This document shows, in pieces, positions 1 to 7,699 of a stretch of DNA of 64,000 nt (the first letter of the stretch is position 1; each line of letters starts with the position of its first letter). This stretch comes from JACDHG01 sp963811585 (lineage in GTDB: Bacteria > Actinomycetota > Actinomycetes > Propionibacteriales > Nocardioidaceae). Where the stretch lies: NCBI GenBank assembly GCA_963811585.1, contig CAWERR010000007.1:11406-75405 (forward strand). Direction: 5' to 3'. The translations under genes were made by a program, and so were the position numbers. A model generated the notes under the pieces. The model had not been told where the DNA came from. It searched no databases and was given only the letters and a program-made list of their open reading frames with translations.

Positions 1-1070
1 AGGCGCACCGACGTGATGCCGAGCTCGCGAAGGATCTGGGCGCCGGTGGCGTAGTCGCGAGCGTCGGCCGGGAGCCCGAGGTCGAGGTTGGCGTCGACGG
101 TGTCGCGGCCGGCGTCCTGCAACGTGTAGGCCTGCAACTTCTGCAGCAGACCGATCCCGCGGCCTTCGTGGCCGCGAAGGTAGACGACAACCCCCCGCCC
201 CTCGGCACTGATCACCGCCAGGGCGGATCGCAGCTGCGGACCACAGTCGCAGCGTCGCGACCCGAACACATCGCCGGTGAGGCACTCGGAGTGCACGCGC
301 ACCAAGACGTCGCGCCCGTCACCGATCTCGCCGTAGACAAGGGCGATCTGCTCCGACGTATCGACGAGGTGCTGATAGCCGTGTGCCTGGAACGTGCCGA
401 ACTCGGTGGGCAGCCGGGTCTCGACGATCTTGAGCACCTGGCGCTCGTGCCGGTTGCGATAGCGGATCAGGTCGGCGATCGACACCAGCACCAGGCTGTG
501 CTCGTCGGCGAACTCACGCAGTTGGGAGCCGCGTTTCATCGTGCCGTCGTCGTTGACCAGTTCAGCGATCACAGCCGCCGGGCCCAGCCCCGCAAGCCGG
601 GCGAGGTCGACCGACGCCTCCGTGTGACCGGGCCGCACCAGCACCCCGCCATCGCGGTAGCGGAGCGGAAAGACATGGCCCGGACGCACCAGGTCGGATG
701 GCCCGCTGGTTGCTGCCGCGAGTGTCTGGATCGTGCGCGCCCGGTCGGCTGCGGAGATCCCGGTCGTGATGCCGTCGGTTGCGTCGACGGAGATGGTGTA
801 TGCCGTCCGGAGGCGCTCCCGGTTCTGGGTCGTCATGAGCGGGATGCCGAGGCGGTCGAGCGACGTACCCTCCATGGGCACACAGATCACGCCACTCGTG
901 TAGCGGATCGCGAACGCCAGGAGCTGCGGTGTCGTGTGCTCGGCGGCGAAGACGATGTCGCCTTCGTTCTCGCGCTGCTCGTCGTCGACCACCACGATCG
1001 CATTGCCTGCAGCAAGCTCGGCGACGGCGTGCTCGATCGTGTCGAGCAGCACTGGGATCCGGTCAGACAT
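1..1070 (-). CDS. ribBA: Bifunctional DHBP synthase / GTP cyclohydrolase II, 3' end outside window
   Basis: Makes both riboflavin precursors: 3,4-dihydroxy-2-butanone 4-phosphate from ribulose 5-phosphate, and the pyrimidine precursor from GTP. The N-terminal DHBP synthase half has the acidic motif RENEGD (residues 33-38) and RPGH. The C-terminal cyclohydrolase II half has HSECLTGD, the zinc cysteines of RRCDCG, and LRGHEGRGIGLL. The gene is open to the window edge, so the C-terminus is missing. The ATG at 1068-1070 overlaps the ribM stop by 8 bases, showing translational coupling. It is the fourth gene of the riboflavin operon; ribH would be expected next, but it lies outside the window. Confidence 0.96.
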   Translation of the reverse strand, partial: MSDRIPVLLDTIEHAVAELAAGNAIVVVDDEQRENEGDIVFAAEHTTPQLLAFAIRYTSGVICVPMEGTSLDRLGIPLMTTQNRERLRTAYTISVDATDGITTGISAADRARTIQTLAAATSGPSDLVRPGHVFPLRYRDGGVLVRPGHTEASVDLARLAGLGPAAVIAELVNDDGTMKRGSQLREFADEHSLVLVSIADLIRYRNRHERQVLKIVETRLPTEFGTFQAHGYQHLVDTSEQIALVYGEIGDGRDVLVRVHSECLTGDVFGSRRCDCGPQLRSALAVISAEGRGVVVYLRGHEGRGIGLLQKLQAYTLQDAGRDTVDANLDLGLPADARDYATGAQILRELGITSVR

Positions 1071-1767
1071 GGCTGACCTCGCCTGTACCCCGCGCCGCCT
1101 CGTCGTCCGCTCCCGGCCCGAGTCGTCGCTCCGCGGCCGCCCAAGCCACGAACCCGACGATGCACAAGACGCCGTAGACGATGTAGAGGGCCGCACTCGG
1201 GTAGTACTCCGCGCGGATCAGGAGCGGGACGCCGACCGCGTCAACGCCGATCCAGATCCACCAGAAGTCGACATACCCGCGGGCCATGCCGTACGTCGCC
1301 AGGATGCTGCCCGTGAGGATCCAGGCATCGGGCACTGGGCCGAAGGAGTCCAGCCACTTCAGCGTCGGGATGAACACCGCCATCATGGCGGCGCCGGCCA
1401 GGATCAAGATCCTCAGCTCGTTCGCCGTCGCCCAGCGCGGGGTGATCGCACCACCGTCGGCGGCTCCACCTTGACGCTTGATGCGCAGCCAGCGCGCCCA
1501 GCCGTAGGCGCTCACCGCGAAGAAGAACACCTGACGGGCAGCCTGTCCCCAGATGTCGTGCTCCTGCGGCTTGTCGAAGATGCCGCCGACGAACACGGTG
1601 AAGAGCAGTGCGTTGCCGATCATTCCAACCGGCCAGGCCCAGATCTTGCGCCGCATCCCGAGGAACGCGCTGCCCAGGCCAAAGACGTTGCCGACGACCT
1701 CGCGGACCAGGATGGGTGTGCCCCAGATCACCCAGGTGTGCTCGAGCAGGTAGTCGATCGGGTTCAT
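1063..1767 (-). CDS. ribM: PnuC-family riboflavin transporter (RibM-like)
   Basis: A 234-residue integral membrane protein with about seven hydrophobic segments and a tryptophan-rich motif (FWWIWIGVD) typical of the PnuC vitamin transporter family. PnuC members usually import nicotinamide riboside. In actinobacteria the member inside rib operons (RibM, formerly PnuX) imports riboflavin. Here it lies between ribE and ribBA, overlapping both (ATGA with ribE), and sits under the FMN riboswitch, so riboflavin uptake is the best inference. The hydrophilic C-terminal tail is acidic and probably cytoplasmic. Substrate cannot be proved from sequence alone. Confidence 0.85.
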   Translation of the reverse strand: MNPIDYLLEHTWVIWGTPILVREVVGNVFGLGSAFLGMRRKIWAWPVGMIGNALLFTVFVGGIFDKPQEHDIWGQAARQVFFFAVSAYGWARWLRIKRQGGAADGGAITPRWATANELRILILAGAAMMAVFIPTLKWLDSFGPVPDAWILTGSILATYGMARGYVDFWWIWIGVDAVGVPLLIRAEYYPSAALYIVYGVLCIVGFVAWAAAERRLGPGADDEAARGTGEVSHV

Positions 1768-2396
1768 GCGGTGGGCTCCTTCTCGGAGAGGGGAAACGCC
1801 AACAGCCGTTCGACGTACTTGGCGATCACATCGACCTCGAGGTTGACGAGGTCGCCGCGAATCTTGCGCCCGAGCGTGGTCAGCTCGAGCGTGGTCGGGA
1901 TCAGGCTGACGCTGAAGGCCGGGCCGGGCTCGCCCGCCTCGTCGTGGACGCCGCTCACTGTCAGCGAGACGCCGTCGACCGTGATCGAGCCCTTCATCGC
2001 GACATAGCGCGCGAGCTCGGCGGGGAGTGCAATCCGGACGACCTCCCAGTGCTCGCTCGACTCTCGGGCGACGATCGTGCCGGTGCCGTCGACATGGCCC
2101 TGAACGATGTGGCCGCCGAGGCGGGTGTGAGCCGACACGGCACGCTCGAGGTTGACCGGGCTGCCCGGTCGGAGCGCCCCGAGCGCGGTCTTCGCGAGGC
2201 TCTCTGCCATCACGTCGGTGCTGAATGCCTCGTCGTCCGCCTCCACGACCGTGAGACAGCAGCCGTTGACCGCGATCGAGTCACCGTGGCTGACGTCGGA
2301 GACAACTGTTGGTCCCCGCACGGTGAGCCGAACGGAGTCGCCGAGGGAGTCGATCGCGACGACTTCGCCCAGCTCTTCGACGATGCCCGTGAACAT
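1764..2396 (-). CDS. ribE: Riboflavin synthase, alpha chain
   Basis: Dismutates two 6,7-dimethyl-8-ribityllumazine molecules to riboflavin plus the pyrimidine precursor. The 210-residue length is standard. The N-terminus MFTGIVEELG is the family signature, and the two tandem lumazine-binding barrels are visible: the first with the DSIAVNGCCLTV segment and the second with GSITVDGVSLTV. The start overlaps the ribD stop and the stop overlaps the ribM ATG, so this is the second gene of a tightly coupled operon. No irregularities were seen. Confidence 0.96.
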   Translation of the reverse strand: MFTGIVEELGEVVAIDSLGDSVRLTVRGPTVVSDVSHGDSIAVNGCCLTVVEADDEAFSTDVMAESLAKTALGALRPGSPVNLERAVSAHTRLGGHIVQGHVDGTGTIVARESSEHWEVVRIALPAELARYVAMKGSITVDGVSLTVSGVHDEAGEPGPAFSVSLIPTTLELTTLGRKIRGDLVNLEVDVIAKYVERLLAFPLSEKEPTA

Positions 2397-3439
2397 CAGC
2401 TGCCCTCCCTGGTCGGAACGGCGCCAGGCCGCAGGAGGAGGCGTACGTCGTCGCCGATCCGGGCGGCCTCGACGAGCTCGAAGCGGCGGATCCCGCCGAT
2501 GCTTGTGATGCCGAGGTCGGCGACGGCGGGGTTGCCTGCGCCGAGGAAGGCCGGAGCGACGTACGCGACGACCTCGTCGACTAGGCCGGCGCGGAGGAAC
2601 GTGGCGGCCAGGGTTGGGCCGCCCTCAAGCAAGACGTGCCGCCGTTCCTGGGTGAACAGCGTCGACAGCGCGTGCTTCGGGTCGTGGGTTGCCAGGACGG
2701 TGGTGTCGGCCGTGTCGTCGAATACCTTCGCCCTGGAGTCGAGCTCTCGGGTGCCCATCACCACGCGGAGCGGCTGATGCTCGCGAGCAAGGGGTACGTC
2801 GTCGGGGCCACGGACGGTGAGGCGCGGGTCGTCGGCGGTGACGGTGCCGGTGCCGACCAGGACGGCGTCGCAGCGCGCTCTGAGCAGGTGTACGTCGGCG
2901 CGGGCGGCAGGGCTGGTGATCCATTGCGACGTACCGTCGGCGGCGGCCGACCGGCCGTCCAAGGTGGTGGCGACCTTCCAGGTGACGAACGGGCGGCGCT
3001 CGCGCATCGCGAACGTCCACTCTTTGTTGATGAGGGCTGCCTCGTCGGCCAGGACCCCGCCTTCGACCTCGATGCCAGCGGCGGCCAGGGTGGCGGCACC
3101 ACCGGCTGCCACTGGATTGGGGTCGCTCTGGGCGAAGACGACGCGGCGTACGCCGGCGTCGATCAGCGCCCGGGCGCATGGCGGGGTGCGACCGGTGTGG
3201 TTGCAAGGCTCGAGGCTGACGACCACGGTGGCGCCACGAGCCAGCTCACCTGCCGACACCAGCGCGTCGACCTCTGCATGGGCGGTGCCCGTGCCGCGGT
3301 GGTAGCCCTCGCCGACGACTGCGCCGTGATCGTCGATCACGACTGCCCCGACCCGTGGATTGGGGCCGGTGGGTATGCCGGGTGTGCGAGCGATCGTCAG
3401 CGCCTGGCTCAGGGCCAGGATCTCGCTGTTGCTTGCCAC
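2396..3439 (-). CDS. ribD: Bifunctional pyrimidine deaminase/reductase RibD
   Basis: Deaminates and then reduces the GTP-derived pyrimidine intermediate of riboflavin synthesis. The N-terminal zinc deaminase has HAE (54-56) and the PC...PPC zinc cysteines near residues 78-88. The C-terminal NADPH reductase domain begins near 150 (TWKVATTLDGR). I chose the GTG at 3437-3439 (347 residues), preceded by AAAGG eight bases upstream. An ATG in the same frame at 3584-3586 would add 49 residues without family similarity, and it falls inside the 3' strand of the FMN aptamer, so it is not credible. First gene of the operon. Confidence 0.94.
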   Translation of the reverse strand: MASNSEILALSQALTIARTPGIPTGPNPRVGAVVIDDHGAVVGEGYHRGTGTAHAEVDALVSAGELARGATVVVSLEPCNHTGRTPPCARALIDAGVRRVVFAQSDPNPVAAGGAATLAAAGIEVEGGVLADEAALINKEWTFAMRERRPFVTWKVATTLDGRSAAADGTSQWITSPAARADVHLLRARCDAVLVGTGTVTADDPRLTVRGPDDVPLAREHQPLRVVMGTRELDSRAKVFDDTADTTVLATHDPKHALSTLFTQERRHVLLEGGPTLAATFLRAGLVDEVVAYVAPAFLGAGNPAVADLGITSIGGIRRFELVEAARIGDDVRLLLRPGAVPTREGS

Positions 3440-3455
3440 CTGTGGAGCCTTTCGT

Positions 3456-3499
3456 CCGTCTGGTCGGGCGACTCCGGGGTGATGATCCGACCAGAACGG
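3456..3499 (-). promoter_or_regulatory. Hairpin between FMN aptamer and ribD ribosome-binding site
   Basis: On the minus strand a 12-base-pair stem, interrupted by one bulged base, is formed by 3487-3499 and 3456-3467. It ends two bases before the ACGAAAGG segment that serves as the ribD ribosome-binding site. It has no U-run, so it does not look like an intrinsic terminator. It is best read as part of a translational expression platform for the riboswitch. The mechanism is inferred. Confidence 0.5.
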
Positions 3500-3582
3500 T
3501 CGCCGAGACGTGCGGACCTGGGCACGCTCATCGCGCGACCCGAGTTCGACGCCAGTACGGCGACGACGTCCAGAGTCGGCGT

Positions 3583-3703
3583 GCATCCTCCCATCCGGAC
3601 TTTAACCGTCGGTCCCGGAATTTCACCGGATCAACCAACCACCGAGGTGGCCGGGTCGCGGACTATAACCGCCGGCTCGGAATTTCACCGACCCCGGAGC
3701 ACG
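3583..3703 (-). promoter_or_regulatory. FMN riboswitch aptamer (RFN element)
   Basis: Read on the minus strand, the region carries the hallmark aptamer segments in order: GGTGAAATTCC, CGGCGGTTATAGTCCGCGA, a second GTGAAATTCC, then CCGACGGTTAAAGTCCGGATG and GGGAGGATG. The terminal P1 strands (GTGCTCC at the 5' end and the GGAG...GCAC segment at the 3' end) can pair. It lies about 140 bases 5' of ribD and should lower expression of ribD-ribE-ribM-ribBA when FMN is plentiful. Exact ends are approximate. Confidence 0.96.
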
Positions 3704-3743
3704 CGAGCAATGAACACTCGTTGACACCAGTATGGCACCGCCC

Positions 3744-3831
3744 CGCCCACTGGTCACATCTGCACCGCCGACTGGTCACGTATGCCGCGCCGACTGGTCA
3801 CATATGCAGCGCCGACTGGTCACCTTTGCCG
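3744..3831. repeat. 22-bp direct repeat array A (four copies)
   Basis: Four head-to-tail 22-bp units begin at 3744, 3766, 3788 and 3810. All four share ACTGGTCAC; the bases just after it vary, with TATGC in the two middle units. There are no spacers. The array ends 40 bases upstream of the FMN aptamer, in the region expected to hold the rib promoter. A related five-unit array lies at 29043-29152. Confidence 0.9.
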
Positions 3832-3844
3832 CCTGCCCGCCGTC

Positions 3845-3974
3845 GGTCGAGCTTGTCGAGACCCGGGGATCTCGACAAGCTCGATCACCGGAGACACTCG
3901 ATCACCCGGAGGCTCTCGATCACCCGGAGCCGACGCGAGCGCTCGATCGCCGGAGACGCTCGACGCCGGGACAC
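3845..3974. repeat. Palindromic repeat pair plus 17-27 bp TCGATCACCGGA units
   Basis: Two inverted copies of a roughly 19-bp palindrome (3845-3863 and 3868-3886; core GTCGAGCTTGTCGAGA) form a 15-bp perfect stem with a short loop. They are followed by five imperfect direct units starting TCGATC/TCGACG at 3881, 3898, 3916, 3943 and 3960. The element lies immediately 3' of rpe. The hairpin could act in transcript termination or stability, but it has no U-tract. The same palindrome recurs elsewhere in the window. Confidence 0.85.
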
Positions 3975-3977
3975 TCG

Positions 3978-4652
3978 TCAGGTGTGACCGCCGGCCGCCT
4001 GCTCGGCGAGGGTGCGGAGCTGTGTCACCATCGCGTCCGGGTCGTCGGCACCGAAGACGGCCGAGCCGGCCACGAAGCAGTCGGCACCCGCCTCGGCGCA
4101 GCGCTCGATGGTCTCGGCCGAGACTCCGCCGTCGATCTGCAGCCAGATGTCGCCACCGCGCTTGTCGAGCAGGCTCGCGAGCCGCGCGATCTTCGGCAGG
4201 CACACGTCGAGGAACTTCTGGCCGCCGAAACCCAGGCTCGACGGTCATGATCAGCACATGTCGAGCTCGGGGAGCAGGTCCTCGTACGGCTCGATCGGCG
4301 TCGCGGGCTTGAGCGCCATGCCGGCGCGGGCGTCCTTGGCCCGCAGCTCCCGCGCCAGCCGGACCGGCGCGTGCGCACGCCTCGACGTGGAAGGTCACGC
4401 TCGACGCGCCGGCCTCGACGTACGCCGGCGCCCAGCGGTCGGGGTCGTCGATCATCAGGTGGCAGTCGAGCGGCTGCTCGGCGACCTGCGGCCAGCGCCT
4501 CGACGACCGGCAGGCCGAGGGTCAGGTTCGGGACGAAGTGGTTGTCCATCACGTCGACGTGCAGCCAGTCGGCCGCCGGCGACCGACTCGCGCGGCGCCT
4601 GCAGGTTGGCGAAGTCGGCCGACAGGATGCTCGGTGAGATCTGGATGCTCAT
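3978..4652 (-). CDS. rpe: Ribulose-phosphate 3-epimerase (frame broken by indels)
   Basis: Interconverts ribulose 5-phosphate and xylulose 5-phosphate in the pentose phosphate pathway. Family segments are all present but in different frames: SPSILSADFANLQ at the start, DVMDNHFVPNLTLGLPV, HLMIDDPDRW, MTVEPGF with QKFLDVCLP after correction, and IDGGVSAETI near the C-terminus. The span (675 bases, about 224 residues) is the normal family length, so the several frameshifts nearly cancel. I treat them as sequencing errors. Start ATG at 4650-4652; stop just before the 3845-3974 repeat cluster. Adjacent to rsmB as in other actinobacteria. Confidence 0.9.
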
Positions 4653-4692
4653 CGGTCGAGCGAGTCTAACGCCGCAGCGACGTGCCTCAGCG

Positions 4693-6093
4693 TCAGCCGA
4701 GCCGGCGCAGCAACGACACGAACATCGCGTCCGTCCCGTGCCGGTGCGGCCACAGCTGGAGGTGCGGGCCCGCGCCCGAGGTCGGTCACAGCCGGCAGCA
4801 GTGCCCGCGCGTCCTCCTCGACCGACGTCGGTCGCGCGCCTCACAGACGGCATCGACCACCCCACGGGTCTCGGCTCGCGATGGGGCGAGCAGGTCACGT
4901 ACGCGACCACGCCGCCCGGGCGGGCAGCGTCGAGCGCCGAGCCCAGCAGCGCGCGCTGCAGCGGCACCAGGTCTGCGACGTCGCCCGGCGTCCGCCGCCA
5001 GCGCGACTCAGGACGCCGCCGCAGCGCGCCGAGCCCGCTGCACGGCACGTCGACGATCACCCGGTCGAACGCCTCCGGCCGCCAGGGCGGCCGCATGCCG
5101 TCGGCGCAGACCACGGTCGCGGGGTCGGCGCGTAGCCGCGCAGCGCGACTCGCACCAGCCGCGCGCGGTGCGGCTGCCGCTCGGCCGCGACCAGCGTCGC
5201 GCCGCGCTCGCGGGCCAAGCCCGTGAGCAGCGCCGCCTTGCCTCCCGGGCCGGCGCACAGGTCGAGCCAGCGCGCATCGCGGCCCGTCGACCTCGGCGCC
5301 CGGCCAGCGCCGAGCGCCGCCAGCTGGGAGCCCTCGTCCTGCACACCGACGCGCCCGTCGCGGACCGCCGCGAGCGCGCCAGGGTCGCCGCCCGCGAAGC
5401 AGGCCGGCGTACGGCGACCACCGGCCCGGCCGACGCCGCCCCCGCCAGCAGCTCCGTCACGTCAGCCAGCCCGGGCCGCACCGCCAGCGTGACCGTCGGC
5501 GCCACGTTGTCGGCAGCCAGCAGCTGCCTCGAGCCGCCGACCGTCACCGAGCAACGGCGCAGGAACTGCCTCGACGATCCAGCGCGGGTGCGAGTAGCGC
5601 ACGGCGAGGTGGCCGATCAGGTCGGGTCGCGCGCGGGCGCACAGACCGTCCATCCACTCGTCCAGGTCTCGCTCGCCCACGCGCCGCAGCACGGCGTTGA
5701 CCAGCCGGACCGGCCGCTCCCCCACGGCGGCCCGGACCAGCTCGACCGTGCGTGCCGACGGCCGCGTGCGACGGCACCCGCATGCTCAGCAGCTGGTGCG
5801 CGCCCAGCCGCAGCGCGGTCCAGCACCGCCGGCTGCAGCGCGCGGCGCCAGCCGCGCACGCGGTCGGCGAGGATCGCGTCGATACGTGCCCTGCATCCGC
5901 GCGGTGCCGGCCGCCAGCTCGGTCGCGAACGCGGCGTCGCGGCCGGTCAGCCCGCGCTCGTCGAGCAGCCGGGGCGAGCGCCAGGTTGAGGTAGGCGTCG
6001 TCGTCGTCGACCGCCGCAGCGCGTCGTACGGCGACCTGGCGCGCCGGCGTCGACGCCGGTGCGTGCCCGCGCGCGCGCGTCGGTCTTGGCCAT
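4693..6093 (-). CDS. rsmB: 16S rRNA cytosine-967 C5-methyltransferase RsmB (frame broken)
   Basis: SAM-dependent rRNA m5C methyltransferase with an N-terminal NusB-like RNA-binding domain. Visible pieces are a NusB-like helical part (RDAAFATELAAGTARMQGTY), the Rossmann core (LDLCAGPGGKAALL), motif IV DVPCSGLGALRRRPE with its catalytic-site cysteine, and motif VI VAYVTCSPH with the second cysteine. The C-terminus reads LQLWPHRHGTDAMF. The pieces lie in different frames because of many single-base indels, interpreted as sequencing errors. The likely start is the ATG at 6091-6093, directly after fmt. Confidence 0.85.
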
Positions 6094-7035
6094 CCGTCCC
6101 GACCCGATCGCCGAACCGCGCAGAAGCCGTCCGCAGCCCCCGAGCCCAGTCGGCGGCCGCCATCCGCGGCTTGCCGGGTGGCTGCACCTCGCCGAGCTCG
6201 ACGGCGTGGGTGCCCGTGCCGACCAGGACGGACCGCTTGCCGACCGCCAGGTCGCCCGGGCCGAGCTCGGTCGCGTCGTGCCGCGGCTTGACGGGGCCGA
6301 TCTTGACGCGCTGCCCGTCGAAGGTCGTCCAGGCCCCGGCGCCGGCGTGCAGCCGCGGATGCGCCGGTCGATCGCGAACGCCGGCCGCGTCCACGTCGAC
6401 CTCCGCCTCGTCGACAGTCAGCTTGGGCGCAAGCGACACCCCTTCGGCGGCTGCGCGCGCTCCTCGAGGCGCCGTCCTCGATGCCGTCGAGGGTGCGTCA
6501 CGAGCAGCTCCGGCGCCGTGCTCGGCGAGCCGGCCGAGCAGGGTGCCTGCGGTGTCGTCGTCGCGGATGCGTCTCGGTGAACAGGCCGTACGTCGGCCCG
6601 GCGTCGAGCTCCTCGACGAGCCGGAACGTGGTCGCCCCGGTCACCTCGTCGCCGGCCATCAGACGCCCGCTGGACGGGGGCCGCGCCCCGCCAGGCCGGC
6701 AGCACGGAGAAGTGCAGGTTGACCCAGCCGCGGGCCGGGATGTCGAGAGCCGGCTGCGGCAGCAGCGCCTCCATACGCGACCACCGGGCAGCAGTCGGGC
6801 GCGAGCTGCGCCAGCCGGTCGAGGAAATCGGGGTCGCTCGGCCGCGCCGGCTTGAGCACCTCCAGGCCGTGCTCGGTCGGCGAGCGCGGCGACCGGCGAC
6901 GGCCAGCAGCGAGCGTCCGCGACCGCTGCGGGCGTCGGGCCGGGTGACCACGGCCACGACCTCGTGACGGCTGCCGAGGAGGGCCGTCAGCGACGGCAGC
7001 GCGGCATCGGGCGTGCCGGCGAAGACGAGCTTCAC
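6094..7035 (-). CDS. fmt: Methionyl-tRNA formyltransferase (frame broken)
   Basis: Formylates initiator Met-tRNA using 10-formyltetrahydrofolate. The N-terminus (KLVFAGTPDAALPSL) and the conserved NLHFSVLPAWRGAAPVQ loop identify the formyltransferase domain. The C-terminal OB-like domain contains VKIGPVKP and ends near ADWARGLR. GTG start at 7033-7035. Several indels split the frame, and the exact stop is unclear because the end merges into the rsmB start region. Following def and preceding rsmB is the usual actinobacterial order. Confidence 0.87.
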
Positions 7036-7047
7036 GGCGCAGCATCC

Positions 7048-7596
7048 TCACATGCCCCGACCGAACATCGGGTGCGGCGATTGCTTCACGAGCGGCGGCG
7101 TCGACGCCGTTCCACTCGGCCTCGCGGATGGCCTTCATCGCGGCCTTGCGGGTCTTCGGCGTCGAGCCGGTCGACGAACAGGACTGCCGTCGAGGTGGTC
7201 GGTCTCGTGCTGGATGCAGCGGGCCAGCGTCTCGGTGCCCTCGATGACGGCCGGCTCGCCGTGCATGTCGAAGCCGCGCGCGACGACGCCGGGCGCCCGC
7301 GTGCAGTCGAACATCAGCCCGGGGATCGACAGGCAGCCCTCCTCCCCGTCCTGGGTCTCCTCGCTGAGGGACAGCTCGGGGTTGATCAGGTGACCGACCA
7401 CGCCGTCGACGTTGTAGATGAACACCCGCAGCCCGACGCCGATCTGCGGAGCGGCGAGCCCGGCACCGGGCGCGGCCAGCATGGTGTCGGTCAGGTCTGC
7501 CACCAACGTGCGGATCTGCTTGTCGAAGTCGACGACCGGGCTCGCCGCACTGCGCAGGATCGGGTCACCGAACAGCCGGATGTCGCGCACGGACAT
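7048..7596 (-). CDS. def: Peptide deformylase (frame broken near C-terminus)
   Basis: Removes the formyl group from nascent proteins; functionally paired with fmt, which starts 13 bases downstream. The three deformylase motifs are visible: GAGLAAPQIG, EEGCLSIPG and HETDHLDG (catalytic Glu, zinc Cys and His residues). The frame breaks just after HETDHLDG and again before the end, where KQSPHPMFGRGM followed by TGA restores a normal family C-terminus. The corrected length is about 183 residues. ATG at 7594-7596. Confidence 0.93.
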
Positions 7597-7699
7597 GGGT
7601 GGGCTCCAGGGGGCTTGCGGGCTTCGAGCGTGGACAGGCGCCCAGTCTAAGAGGTCGCGCAGACCAGGGCGGTGGAAAGGAGCTGGCTGTCTGAGCCCG

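Noticed and set aside
168..2777. Long plus-strand reading frames over the riboflavin operon
   Set aside because: They are antisense shadows of ribBA, ribM, ribE and ribD, whose protein motifs are unambiguous; high GC keeps the other frames open. The same holds for long opposite-strand frames over pyr, aro, alaS and sec genes.
3845..3886. Intrinsic terminator after rpe
   Set aside because: The hairpin is strong but has no U-tract, and the same palindrome occurs inside coding sequence, so it is listed as a repeat instead.
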